Assembly (NCBI GenBank): GCA_017517385.1
Contig: JAFWZG010000054.1
Location: 124,001-188,000, forward strand
DNA from: Akkermansia sp.
Lineage (GTDB): Bacteria > Verrucomicrobiota > Verrucomicrobiia > Verrucomicrobiales > Akkermansiaceae
Reading direction: 5' to 3'
Length of the DNA: 64,000 nucleotides
The translations under genes were made by a program, and so were the position numbers. Under the pieces are notes generated by a model. The model was not told the origin of the DNA, did no database searches, and worked only from the letters and a program-made list of their open reading frames with translations. Positions 42,561 to 51,448 of the stretch are shown one piece after another. Each line of letters starts with the position of its first letter. Within the stretch, counting starts at the first letter, position 1.

Positions 42561-43925
42561 ATGATTACACTCACCAATCTGACAGCAGGACCGGAAATCG
42601 GTGCCAACTGTTACCTGCTTGATATGGAGGGTTCACGCATCGTGCTCGATTGCGGCATGCACCCCAAGCAGGATGGTAATGCCGCCAAGCCTAATTTCTC
42701 CCTTATCGGCGCAGCGGATCCGGATGCCATCTTCATCACCCACTCTCACTTGGATCACATCGGCACTCTGCCTGTTTTTCAGGACGAATACCCCCGCGCT
42801 GAGGTTATCATGACCGTCGGCACGGCAGAGGTGGGCGATGCTATGCTTCACAACTCCGTGAACGTGATGACAGCCAAGCGCATGGGTGAAGGTATCATCG
42901 AATACCCCTTTTTCACCCACGGCGAGCTGCAACGCCATGTGAATGCATGGGTTACCCGTCCCTACAACGAGCCCTTCCGCACCGGTAACAACGGCACCAT
43001 ACTTGCTACACTGCACGATGCCGGGCACATCCTCGGCTCCTGCGGCGTATTGCTGGAGGGAATGAGCGGTACAACCGTTTTCTACACCGGAGATGTTCAG
43101 TTTGATAATCAAACTCTTATCAGCGGTGCTGATTTCCCTCAAAGCGGTGTGGACGTTCTTATCATGGAGTGCACACACGGTCTCAAAGACCGCGACGCGG
43201 ACTACACCCGCGAAAAGGAACTGCTGCGCTTTGCCCGCGCTATCCGCGAGGTACTGGAGGACGGTGGCGCCGTACTCATTCCCGTATTCGCCCTTGGCAA
43301 AAGTCAAGAACTCCTCTGTGAAATCGGCAGATTCAAGCGCAAAGGGCTCATCCCGGATGCTCCCGTATACTTTGGCGGCCTGAGCTCCAAAATCACGCAA
43401 GTTTACGACCGCCTTTGCGACAGTACCCCGCGCCTCAACCCCGGCTATCGCATCAAGGATGACGTGGAGACCCACGGATTGCCCAAACAAGACAAAGGCC
43501 CCCTTGTCGCCACTCCCGGCAATATCTACCTCGTGTCCAGCGGCATGATGAGTGAACACACAGTTTCCTACAAAATGGCGGCTCAGGTACTGCCGCACAA
43601 AAAAGACGCCATCCTCTTCGTAGGTTATAGTGACCCCGAATCCCCCGCAGGACGCATTAAGGCCACCCAGCCCGGCGAGAACGTGAAGCTTAACGGCAAG
43701 GGGCAAGCATATCCCCTGCTTTGTCGCACGGAATGCTTCGACTTCTCAGGCCATGCCACGCGCTCCGCTCTAGTGGATTACGCCTGTCGCCTCCGCCCGC
43801 ACACCATCGTACTGGTGCACGGTGACGAAGATGCCATGGCCAGCATGCAAGCCACGCTGACCGAGGCTCTGCCTGACAGCCGTATTCTCTGCCCCCGTCC
43901 CGGAAAGACTGTGCGCCTAGCTTAA
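42561..43925 (+). CDS. Metallo-beta-lactamase/beta-CASP family ribonuclease-like protein
   Basis: A 454-residue protein with an MBL core and inserted beta-CASP domain: metal motif THSHLDHIG, DAGHILGS, YTGDVQF, and C-terminal FSGHATRSALVDYA with the RMMBL end HTIVLVHGDEDAM. This set identifies an RNA-processing nuclease of the CPSF/RNase J superfamily. It is of the short bacterial type and does not have the C-terminal domain of RNase J. The precise RNA substrate is unknown. It ends with a terminator and has no promoter of its own, so it likely shares the lysA transcript. Confidence 0.88.
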   Translation: MITLTNLTAGPEIGANCYLLDMEGSRIVLDCGMHPKQDGNAAKPNFSLIGAADPDAIFITHSHLDHIGTLPVFQDEYPRAEVIMTVGTAEVGDAMLHNSVNVMTAKRMGEGIIEYPFFTHGELQRHVNAWVTRPYNEPFRTGNNGTILATLHDAGHILGSCGVLLEGMSGTTVFYTGDVQFDNQTLISGADFPQSGVDVLIMECTHGLKDRDADYTREKELLRFARAIREVLEDGGAVLIPVFALGKSQELLCEIGRFKRKGLIPDAPVYFGGLSSKITQVYDRLCDSTPRLNPGYRIKDDVETHGLPKQDKGPLVATPGNIYLVSSGMMSEHTVSYKMAAQVLPHKKDAILFVGYSDPESPAGRIKATQPGENVKLNGKGQAYPLLCRTECFDFSGHATRSALVDYACRLRPHTIVLVHGDEDAMASMQATLTEALPDSRILCPRPGKTVRLA

Positions 43926-43937
43926 AATACCTTAATC

Positions 43938-43965
43938 TGCGGGCCCGCAAGGGCCCGCATTTTCC
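43938..43965 (+). terminator. Terminator after the beta-CASP gene
   Basis: Perfect 9-base stem TGCGGGCCC (43938-43946) and GGGCCCGCA (43951-43959) with a GCAA tetraloop of the stable GNRA kind, then a T run (43960-43963). Confidence 0.9.
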
Positions 43966-43997
43966 AGCATCAAACATTCCAACAAACAACACCCCCT

Positions 43998-44936
43998 ATG
44001 AATATATTCAAAAAAATCTTTGTAACAGCCCCGTCTGAGGATTTAACTATTACAGAACGAGCAGAAGGCTGCCTGATGGGCCTCATGTGCGGAGATGCAC
44101 TGGGCGCCCCCATTGAGTTCCATTCACCTTATGATTTCAAAACTAAGTACCCTCATGGTATTCATGATATGGAAAATGGATGGGGAGTAACCTATCACAT
44201 CAGAAAAGGCGAAATAACGGATGACTCCGAGATGGCCATCTGCTTGCTCCATAGTTTAGTAAAATCTCAAGGCTACAACAAGGAAGAAGCCCTCGCCCAA
44301 TATAAAGGCTGGCTTGCATCCGGTCCGAGTGATGTAGGTATTACAATCCGTTCCGCCCTAAGAGGAAGCTATAATCCAGATTCACAGGCCAATGGCGCAC
44401 TCATGCGTGTGGCACCCATTGCCATTCATGCAGCCTTCCACCCGGAATGTGACTGGCAGGCAGCTGCCGCAGATGACTGCGCGCTCACTCACATCAATGG
44501 ACATTGCCAGTGCGCCAATATCGTTTATGTAGAATCACTCATGTTAGCCATCCAAGGCAAAAAACCTGAGTATATATATGCGGCAGCTTGTAACCGCGCC
44601 AAAGAATTGCAGGATGATGTTCTCGTTGACCTTCTGCAAAAGGCAGTCTCGGAGGAGCCTGCATACTATCCGAACGCAGGGTGGCTCAACATCGCATTCC
44701 AAGCGGCCTATTATTGGTTATTGCATGCCAAGGATTATCCCTCGGCCATGCGTGCCATCGTTAACAAAATAGGCGATCCTGACACCAATGCCGCTATAGT
44801 CGGCGCTCTTCTCGGTGCCATCTATGGCCGCCGCGGCATCCCAGCTCGCTGGCAAAGCACAGTGCTGGATTACGAGAATGACCGCCCTGCGGCCTATCAT
44901 GCCACCACGGCCATGGAGCTACTGACAAGGCTTTAA
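43998..44936 (+). CDS. ADP-ribosylglycohydrolase family protein
   Basis: A 312-residue protein of the DraG/ARH fold. Signatures are GLMCGDALGAPIEF near residue 30, the metal-binding TDDSEMA, and the late IGDPDTNAAIVGALLGAIYG. These residues bind two Mg2+ ions in enzymes that remove ADP-ribose from proteins or nucleic acids. The canonical first motif is kept, so it should be active. The substrate is unknown; no ADP-ribosyltransferase lies nearby. The stop overlaps the stop of the ABC-F gene on the other strand by three bases, with no terminator between. Confidence 0.88.
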   Translation: MNIFKKIFVTAPSEDLTITERAEGCLMGLMCGDALGAPIEFHSPYDFKTKYPHGIHDMENGWGVTYHIRKGEITDDSEMAICLLHSLVKSQGYNKEEALAQYKGWLASGPSDVGITIRSALRGSYNPDSQANGALMRVAPIAIHAAFHPECDWQAAAADDCALTHINGHCQCANIVYVESLMLAIQGKKPEYIYAAACNRAKELQDDVLVDLLQKAVSEEPAYYPNAGWLNIAFQAAYYWLLHAKDYPSAMRAIVNKIGDPDTNAAIVGALLGAIYGRRGIPARWQSTVLDYENDRPAAYHATTAMELLTRL

Positions 44937-46915
44937 TCAGCAGCAAGCTCAGCTTCCGCCTGTTCGATGGCAGTAGAAAGCTCTTCCCAGCGAGAGAAGA
45001 GAGCCTCTGATTCTCGCTCTAGGGTCTGATACTGCTGAGTGAGCTCCATGAGCTTCTGATTATCACTCATATTTTCAGGCTTTTCCAGCTCGGCTGAGAT
45101 TTCAGCTTTAGCATCATCCTTTTCTGCAATAGCAAGTTCCACCTGCTCCAGCTCATTCTGCAAGGGCTTAAGGATGCGTGCGCGACGCTCACGCTCCTGA
45201 GCTCTGGCGCGGCGCGCATCCTTCTTATTGACGATACCGGCCGTCGGGTCTGCAGCGGTTGAAGACTGCGAGGCAACCGAAGCGGCCTCCTTCATGCGGC
45301 GCTCCTCTGCCTCCACGGTTTCTATGTACTGAGAAACATTCCCGTGGAAAAGGCGCGGGGCGTGCCCAAGACGGAACTCCAGCACTTTATTAACAATCGG
45401 GTCAAGGAACTGACGATTGTGAGAAACGATACAGTACGAACCGGGATACTCGGCAAGCGCCGCCTGCAGCACCTCCTGACTCTGGAAGTCTAGGTGGTTT
45501 GTCGGTTCGTCCATAATAAGGAAGTTGGCAGGCTTCAGCAGCATGCAGACCAAAGCCACGCGTGAACGCTCGCCACCACTCAATACCCCTATCTTCTTGA
45601 AGACGTCATCGCCACGGAACAGGAAGCACCCCAGAATGTTGCGTACCAGCGGGCGCGTCTCACGGCTGGCAGCTGCCTCCACACACTCCAGCACAGTCTG
45701 CTCGTTGTTGAGCACGTCGGCGTGAGTCTGTGAGAAGAATGCCACCTGCGTGTGATGCCCAAAGGAGAACTTGCCACTGTCCGGCTCCTCAGTGCCGGAT
45801 ATAATTCTGGTAAACGTGGACTTACCGGATCCATTCACACCCACTATGGCAATGCGGTCACCCTTGTCCATCCGGAAGTCATAACCATCCAGCAAGCGTA
45901 TGGGGCCATATGCCTTGCAGGCTTTTTCCAAATGCACCACCGTGTTACCACCGGGAGGAGGAGGAGGGAAATGAAAACTCATCACAGCATCATCATCCTC
46001 CACCTCAATAATCTCTATCTTCTCAAGCTGCTTAATGCGGCTCTGTGCCTGACTGGCTTTGGTTGCCTTAGCGCGGAAGCGATCGATGAAGGCCTGCGTC
46101 TTAGCAATCTCACGCTGCTGAGCCTTAGCCTGACGCAGCAAAACTTCCTTGCGGGCCTTACTTTCTTTCAGATAGAATGAGAAATTACCGGAGTATTCCT
46201 CTGCCCGGCCGTGATGGAAGGCAATAGTGCGAGTAACAAGGCTGTCCAGCAGAGCGATATCATGGCTGATAATACAGATAGCACCGCGATAATTGCGCAT
46301 GTTCTGCTCCAGCCAGCGCTGGCTCTGAATATCAAGGTGATTCGTGGGCTCGTCCAAGAGCAAAACCTCCGGCTCCTGCAGCAGCAGACGGGCCAAAGCT
46401 ATACGCATCTGCCAACCACCGGAAAACTCGCCGCAATCACGCGTAAAATCCTTATCCGCAAAGCCAAGCCCACGGAGAATGGCCTCCGTGCGCGGACGAA
46501 GTGAAGCGGCATCGCGGTCTTGCAGAATGAGCTCCAGCCGCCCGATTTCTTCCAGTGTATCGCGATATTCCGCACTGTCAGCCGGTAAGTTCTGCAAATC
46601 AGCAGACAATTCATCAACCGTTTGCTGCAGCTCCACAATATTCCCTACAGAACCCAGCACCTCATCCAGCAGAGGGCGCCCGGAAATATGAATACCATCC
46701 TGCGGCAGATAGCCCACATGGGTGTGCTTCGGCAGCAAAACCTTACCGCGATCAGGCTCCTGCACCCCCACGATACACTTCATGAGGGTCGATTTTCCGG
46801 CGCCGTTCTGCCCTGCAAAGGCGATACGCTCCCCCCGTTCCACAACGAAGGAGAGCGAATCGAAAAGTACGCGGGGACCGAACTCAATGTGCAGGTCCTG
46901 GACGGCAAAAACCAT
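44933..46915 (-). CDS. ABC-F family ATPase (ribosome-associated type)
   Basis: A 660-residue protein with two ABC nucleotide-binding domains in one chain and no membrane domain. The first has GQNGAGKST, FSGGWQMRIALARLL and LLDEPTNHLD; the second has GVNGSGKST, LSGGERSRVALVCMLL and MDEPTNHLD. The P-site interdomain linker lies at about residues 240-320, and a C-terminal coiled coil runs to the end. ABC-F proteins bind the ribosomal E site and help stalled complexes or resist antibiotics. The subfamily (EttA, Uup, YheS-like) is not fixed, although length and a C-terminal coil favour Uup/YheS types. The start overlaps the cyclophilin stop by one base (TAATG). Confidence 0.93.
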   Translation of the reverse strand: MVFAVQDLHIEFGPRVLFDSLSFVVERGERIAFAGQNGAGKSTLMKCIVGVQEPDRGKVLLPKHTHVGYLPQDGIHISGRPLLDEVLGSVGNIVELQQTVDELSADLQNLPADSAEYRDTLEEIGRLELILQDRDAASLRPRTEAILRGLGFADKDFTRDCGEFSGGWQMRIALARLLLQEPEVLLLDEPTNHLDIQSQRWLEQNMRNYRGAICIISHDIALLDSLVTRTIAFHHGRAEEYSGNFSFYLKESKARKEVLLRQAKAQQREIAKTQAFIDRFRAKATKASQAQSRIKQLEKIEIIEVEDDDAVMSFHFPPPPPGGNTVVHLEKACKAYGPIRLLDGYDFRMDKGDRIAIVGVNGSGKSTFTRIISGTEEPDSGKFSFGHHTQVAFFSQTHADVLNNEQTVLECVEAAASRETRPLVRNILGCFLFRGDDVFKKIGVLSGGERSRVALVCMLLKPANFLIMDEPTNHLDFQSQEVLQAALAEYPGSYCIVSHNRQFLDPIVNKVLEFRLGHAPRLFHGNVSQYIETVEAEERRMKEAASVASQSSTAADPTAGIVNKKDARRARAQERERRARILKPLQNELEQVELAIAEKDDAKAEISAELEKPENMSDNQKLMELTQQYQTLERESEALFSRWEELSTAIEQAEAELAAD

Positions 46916-47439
46916 TACTTACCGAGTTTGCTGTTCCAGCGAGTAATGTTGGCAGCCTGTTCTTCGAAAAGGTCTGCGCAGTCATCGTGAATTTCGATGT
47001 CAGTAATCTTGTCCCCCTGACGAACAGAGTCCACAACCTTCTGGTCTTCGGGAGAGCAAACCTCACCGAAAATGGTGTGCTTACCATTGAGCCAATCCGT
47101 GGGAACATGAGTGATGAAGAACTGGGAGCCATTGGTGCCCTGCCCCGTCCAGCTTCTGCCGGCATTAGCCATAGCAAGCAGGCCGGGACGATTGAACTTG
47201 AGATCCGGACGGCACTCATCATCAAACTTGTAGCCGGGGCCACCACAACCGGTGCCGTCGGGGCAGCCACCCTGAATCATGAAATCAGCAATCACGCGGT
47301 GGAAAGTAAGCCCCTTGTAGAAACCACGCTTGGCCAGATTCAGGAAGCTGGCAGCGGTCATAGGGGTCTTGGAAGCGAAAACAGTCAGGTTGATATCGCC
47401 ACGGCTGGTCTTGATGGTGATTTTCTTGTCAGTTGCCAT
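46915..47439 (-). CDS. Cyclophilin-type peptidyl-prolyl cis-trans isomerase
   Basis: A 174-residue cytoplasmic cyclophilin with FHRVIADFMIQGG, the GTNGSQFFIT catalytic block (Arg, Gln, Phe set) and WLNGKHTIFGEV. It folds proteins at proline bonds. It is the same length as small bacterial PpiB enzymes and has no signal peptide. It is co-transcribed with the ABC-F ATPase from a promoter 6 bases upstream, and the two share a one-base overlap. A link between translation rescue and protein folding is plausible but not shown. Confidence 0.95.
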   Translation of the reverse strand: MATDKKITIKTSRGDINLTVFASKTPMTAASFLNLAKRGFYKGLTFHRVIADFMIQGGCPDGTGCGGPGYKFDDECRPDLKFNRPGLLAMANAGRSWTGQGTNGSQFFITHVPTDWLNGKHTIFGEVCSPEDQKVVDSVRQGDKITDIEIHDDCADLFEEQAANITRWNSKLGK

Positions 47440-47445
47440 GCGCGC

Positions 47446-47474
47446 ACCATATCAGCATACATCAAGCTATTCAA
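47446..47474 (-). promoter_or_regulatory. Promoter of the cyclophilin/ABC-F operon, leaderless
   Basis: On the minus strand, TTGAAT (47474-47469), a 17-base spacer, TATGGT (47451-47446). The ATG at 47439 follows after 6 bases. Confidence 0.58.
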
Positions 47475-47516
47475 GAAGAAAGAGTGACATGGTATCTAGA
47501 TTCTGCTGATTAAAGC

Positions 47517-47546
47517 TTGCGTTGAGAGGGGTGGCTGTCCTATAAT
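47517..47546 (+). promoter_or_regulatory. Promoter of the thioredoxin-like gene, leaderless
   Basis: TTGCGT at 47517-47522, an 18-base spacer, and a consensus TATAAT at 47541-47546. The ATG at 47554 follows after 7 bases. The upstream in-frame ATG at 47545 lies inside the -10 box. Confidence 0.65.
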
Positions 47547-47553
47547 GCCGGGC

Positions 47554-48864
47554 ATGAAGAAAACAGCACTACTCACCATACTGTCCATTCTCGGTATAAC
47601 AACTGCCGGTGCCGCAGAACCTGAGATGCGTGCAGCTCTGGCAAAATGGGAACAGCAGATGACCGAGTATCACGCGGCGCTCCAAGTGGCAAGTACGGAC
47701 GAACAGCGCGCAGCAGTGCGTGTACCGGATGGCCGCGATATGGCTGCAGAGCTCTGGCGCAGCGTGAACCGCAAAGTAGGCGAGCGTGAAGAACTGGTAC
47801 GTCCGACCGCTCAGGAGCGCATGAACGGGGCTGTGGACGAGCGAAAAATGGTATCAGTCTATGAGTTTGAACAGCCCTGGGCCGCTCCCGCCGTAGTGTG
47901 GTTTCTCAATCACCCGGATGCCTTTGCCCAAGTATTCGGCAACAGACAGCGCCAAATTTCCTTCTATGCAAATGCCCTGCTGGAGAGTGTGAACCGAGTT
48001 CACTTTAGCAGCCCGTATATCGCAGACTCCTGCGCTAAGCTCTCAGAGAGCCAAAGCGTAAGAGTATACGAACTGCTGCAGAAAATCTACAGCCGCAATC
48101 AGGATTTAACAGCCCGTGCAAGCGCCGCCATGGCCATGTGCATCATGCTCACTAATCCGACCATTCAGGGCGCGGAAGGCAGTGCCGCCATGGCTCGCAG
48201 CAAACAGCTTTACTTCTTGCGACAGGCAGCACGCATTTCTCCGGAAGATACGATGTTCGGTAATCGCTCCATGAATGATGCCATTCTGGAAATGACCTAT
48301 GTTCTGCGAAACCTCAGCGTGGGCAGCATCCCGCCCCAGCTCAAGGTTAAAGGCATGGATGGTAATGAGACCACCTTCCCGGTACAAGGCCGCGCCAACC
48401 TCATTTTCTTCTGGTCCCCTTCAGAGCAGGTTGGCCTGAATGTTGTTACAAAGCAGCATCTGCTCGCTCAGCAGTTCCCCGGGCTGGTATTCTGCCCCAT
48501 CACGGTACACGCTAATCACGCTGAATGGCTCATGGAGCTGCGCCAACTTGGAATCGTGGGTAACTGCTTCATGGATAATGAGCAGAACAGCAATGGTAAA
48601 GCATACCGCATCTCTCAGCTTCCCACAGCTGTACTCGTGGGGCCTGACAGCCGCATCCTCTTCATAGGCTATCCGAATCTCGGCCTGCAAACGGCTCTGG
48701 ATAATCTCTATGCCAGTCAGCGGGAGCGCGGCGCCCGTGTTGTTGTGGAAGGAACCCCCAGTGAAACGGACGCCCCTACTATTCAACCCGGTTCACAGCC
48801 TACGGGGCCCACCGGCAGAGATTCTGCGCCGCCCGCTCTGCGTGATATGCCTGATGACATCTGA
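47554..48864 (+). CDS. Secreted protein with C-terminal thioredoxin-like fold lacking CxxC
   Basis: A 436-residue exported protein. Signal peptide MKKTALLTILSILGITTAGA, then a helical region (about 20-250), then a thioredoxin-like domain (about 255-390) recognised from LKVKGMDGNETTFPVQG, ANLIFFWSPSEQ and ISQLPTAVLVGPDSRILFIGY. The cis-Pro is kept (QLPTAV). The usual CxxC is WSPSE, so it cannot do dithiol exchange. The end is proline- and threonine-rich. The role is unknown; it may be a redox-inactive relative of TlpA/ResA. The stop overlaps the hrpB start by one base (TGATG), which is surprising for a secreted protein. Confidence 0.75.
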   Translation: MKKTALLTILSILGITTAGAAEPEMRAALAKWEQQMTEYHAALQVASTDEQRAAVRVPDGRDMAAELWRSVNRKVGEREELVRPTAQERMNGAVDERKMVSVYEFEQPWAAPAVVWFLNHPDAFAQVFGNRQRQISFYANALLESVNRVHFSSPYIADSCAKLSESQSVRVYELLQKIYSRNQDLTARASAAMAMCIMLTNPTIQGAEGSAAMARSKQLYFLRQAARISPEDTMFGNRSMNDAILEMTYVLRNLSVGSIPPQLKVKGMDGNETTFPVQGRANLIFFWSPSEQVGLNVVTKQHLLAQQFPGLVFCPITVHANHAEWLMELRQLGIVGNCFMDNEQNSNGKAYRISQLPTAVLVGPDSRILFIGYPNLGLQTALDNLYASQRERGARVVVEGTPSETDAPTIQPGSQPTGPTGRDSAPPALRDMPDDI

Positions 48865-51395
48865 TGTCTTCCATGCTCCCCATTGAGGCCATTCGGCCGG
48901 ATATAGATGAAGCCGTGCGCAAGCCCGGCTTCTGTGTCTTGCTCAGCGCACCGACCGGCAGTGGCAAGTCCACCCGCGTGCCTCTTATGCTGGAAGCTGC
49001 CGGCGTAGCGGAAAGAGGCACCATCATCGTGGTCCAGCCCCGAAGACTGGCAGCTCGTCTCCTAGCCGGCTATGTGGCTCGCCAATACCCATGCTCTCTC
49101 GGCAAGGAAGTTGGTTATACCGTGCGCTTTGACTCCCGCCAGAGCCCATCCACACGCATTCTATATGTGACGGATGGTATACTGGAGCGCCGCCTCACTG
49201 AAGATCCGGAGCTTAAAGGCGTCAGCGCCGTTATCTTTGATGAAGTTCACGAGCGCCGCCTCTCGGGAGACCTGTGTCTGGCACGCGTGCTGGAATTACA
49301 GAGCGGCAGTCGAAAGGACATCGGAGTCTTTGTGATGTCGGCCACGCTTGAGTTGGATAAGTTGCAGGATTACCTCCCACAAGCGACTGTTCTCCGGGCC
49401 GAAGGGCGACTCTATCCTGTGGAGATTAGTTACATGCCCCCGGCTCCGGTACGTGATAGCCGCGGCTATATGAATCTTCCCCCGGTGTGGGACCAATGCG
49501 CCTCCGCTGTACGCAAACTGACAGAACAGCCGGACAGCGGCGACATTCTCGTATTCCTTCCCGGCACTTACGAAATTCGCCGAACTGTAGAAATCCTTGA
49601 AAATGTGGGCTGGCTGCGAGGGCGCGAGGTATATGCTCTTCACGGTCAACTCACGCCTGATATGCAAGCCCGTGCCGTGGATAAAGGGGATGTTCCCCGC
49701 GTTATTGTGAGCACAAATATCGCGGAGACCTCTCTTACCATCGAAGGTGTGCGCTCTGTGGTGGACAGCGGTACAGCCAGAGAATCCCGTTGGGACCCGG
49801 TCCGCGGGCTGAGTACGCTTCATATTGTTCCCATCTCACAGGCTCAGGCAGAACAACGCACAGGCCGAGCCGGTCGACTGGGCCCGGGGCGCTGCATCCG
49901 CCTCTGGAGTGAAGCGGAGCACCGCCGCCGCTGCCCCTATCCGGCACCGGAAGTCCACCGCGCAGACATATCTGCCGCCTTCCTGAACCTTCTGGCATGG
50001 GGGTGCAAAGGCCTGAACGGCATACGCTCCTTCTACTGGCCAGATGCCCCCACTGAGGCGGAAACCGCACGAGCTTGGACTCTGCTGCAGGAGCTAGGCG
50101 CTGTCACAGAAGCCGGCGAACTGAGCCCCATCGGGCGCCAAATGCTCCGTTATCCGCTTTCCCCTGTGCTGTCGCGCCTGCTGGTGGCTGGCGCGGAATA
50201 CAACTGCACGGCAGAAGCCGCAGCCATCGCGGCATTGATTCAAGGCGAGAATGTAGCTCTCGCTGCCGGCCTGAGCGACAAGCTGCATGAAGAAGAAGAC
50301 TTCACGGATTTTCAGGCTGAGTGGCGTGCCGTACAAGCGGCCGAGCATCTCAGATATGATGCCGCAGCTTGTACGCGCCTAGGCATCATGGCGAGAGCCG
50401 CGCGTGAGGTACAAGCCGCATACCGCCAGCTCATGCACGGTGACAACACTCCGCCGGATTTTGCAGCAAACAGGAGCGGTGTCATCTCCGCGCTGCTCGG
50501 CTCCTTCCCGGCGAACGTCGCAGCCAAAAATAGCGCCGCAACCGGTACCGCGCGTATCACTGCTCGCCGCAGCGGAAAAATAGCCTCAGTTGTAGCAAAA
50601 CAGGCAGATATTTTTCTTGCCGCTGAAATTGCAGAGATAGGTGGTAAGGGCGTAGAAACTCGGTTGAGCCGCTGCACTCGTCTAGAGCTGAGTGATTTAA
50701 TTACTCATGAGGACGATATCCCCGTATATGACTCCACTCGCAAGAGAGTGCTGAACATACACCGCACGCTCTACCGAGATTTAGTGCTGAACGAGAAAGA
50801 AAACGGTGACGCCACTCCTGACGACGCAGCGCCACTTCTGGCAGACCGCGTGGTACGCGGCGAGCTTAGACTGGAAGGCTGGGACGGCCACGTGTTGCAA
50901 TGGATTAACCGCCTCACCTGCCTACGCAATGCCATGCCGGAGCTGGAGTTGCCAGAGTTTGGCGAAGAAGACCGCCTTATGGCCATTACAATGCTCTGCG
51001 ATGGAGCAGTAAGCTATAAAGAAATCGCGGCTCGCCCCGTATTGCCCATTCTCGGAGAATGGCTTTCGCCTTGGCAGAAAGACTGCTTAAATCGTTATGC
51101 ACCCAAGGCCATCAAGCTAGCAAATGGGCGAGAAGTAAAGCTTCTGTACCGAGAGGATGGCACCCCCACCTTCGGTCTCAAGTGCCAGCTGCTCTTTGGC
51201 GTTCCTTCCACGCCAACTATAGCGGATGGGCGCGTGAAGTGCCTCATTGAAATCCTTGCGCCGAATCAGCGCCCCTATCAGACCACATCCGATATAGAAT
51301 CCTTCTGGCGAAATGGTTATCCGCAAATGAAAAAAGACCTTGCAGGTAGATATCCCCGCCATGACTGGCCGGATACTGCACCGGATGCAAAATAA
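48864..51395 (+). CDS. hrpB: ATP-dependent helicase HrpB
   Basis: An 843-residue DEAH-like helicase, near E. coli HrpB in length (about 809). Motif I is APTGSGKST, motif II DEVHERRL, motif III SATLELD, motif V STNIAETSLTI and motif VI EQRTGRAGR. The HrpB-specific C-terminal domain begins around residue 600 and ends near ESFWRNGYP. The biochemical role is poorly defined even in E. coli. It is coupled to the upstream secreted protein by a one-base overlap. A shared terminator follows. Confidence 0.94.
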   Translation: MSSMLPIEAIRPDIDEAVRKPGFCVLLSAPTGSGKSTRVPLMLEAAGVAERGTIIVVQPRRLAARLLAGYVARQYPCSLGKEVGYTVRFDSRQSPSTRILYVTDGILERRLTEDPELKGVSAVIFDEVHERRLSGDLCLARVLELQSGSRKDIGVFVMSATLELDKLQDYLPQATVLRAEGRLYPVEISYMPPAPVRDSRGYMNLPPVWDQCASAVRKLTEQPDSGDILVFLPGTYEIRRTVEILENVGWLRGREVYALHGQLTPDMQARAVDKGDVPRVIVSTNIAETSLTIEGVRSVVDSGTARESRWDPVRGLSTLHIVPISQAQAEQRTGRAGRLGPGRCIRLWSEAEHRRRCPYPAPEVHRADISAAFLNLLAWGCKGLNGIRSFYWPDAPTEAETARAWTLLQELGAVTEAGELSPIGRQMLRYPLSPVLSRLLVAGAEYNCTAEAAAIAALIQGENVALAAGLSDKLHEEEDFTDFQAEWRAVQAAEHLRYDAAACTRLGIMARAAREVQAAYRQLMHGDNTPPDFAANRSGVISALLGSFPANVAAKNSAATGTARITARRSGKIASVVAKQADIFLAAEIAEIGGKGVETRLSRCTRLELSDLITHEDDIPVYDSTRKRVLNIHRTLYRDLVLNEKENGDATPDDAAPLLADRVVRGELRLEGWDGHVLQWINRLTCLRNAMPELELPEFGEEDRLMAITMLCDGAVSYKEIAARPVLPILGEWLSPWQKDCLNRYAPKAIKLANGREVKLLYREDGTPTFGLKCQLLFGVPSTPTIADGRVKCLIEILAPNQRPYQTTSDIESFWRNGYPQMKKDLAGRYPRHDWPDTAPDAK

Positions 51396-51398
51396 AAT

Positions 51399-51424
51399 CA
51401 CCGTGCCTGTAAATAGGCACGGTG
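51399..51424 (-). terminator. Terminator between hrpB and hisC
   Basis: Perfect 10-base stem CACCGTGCCT/AGGCACGGTG (51399-51408 and 51415-51424) with a 6-base loop. On the minus strand it is followed by an attttatttt tract, so it mainly serves hisC; on the plus strand it is also the only hairpin after hrpB. Confidence 0.85.
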
Positions 51425-51448
51425 TGAGAAAAATGCTAGTGAAAGGCT

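Noticed and set aside
42633-43706. 357-codon minus-strand frame opposite the beta-CASP gene
   Set aside because: The plus-strand gene has a complete set of metal-binding motifs. The antisense frame is codon-bias shadow.
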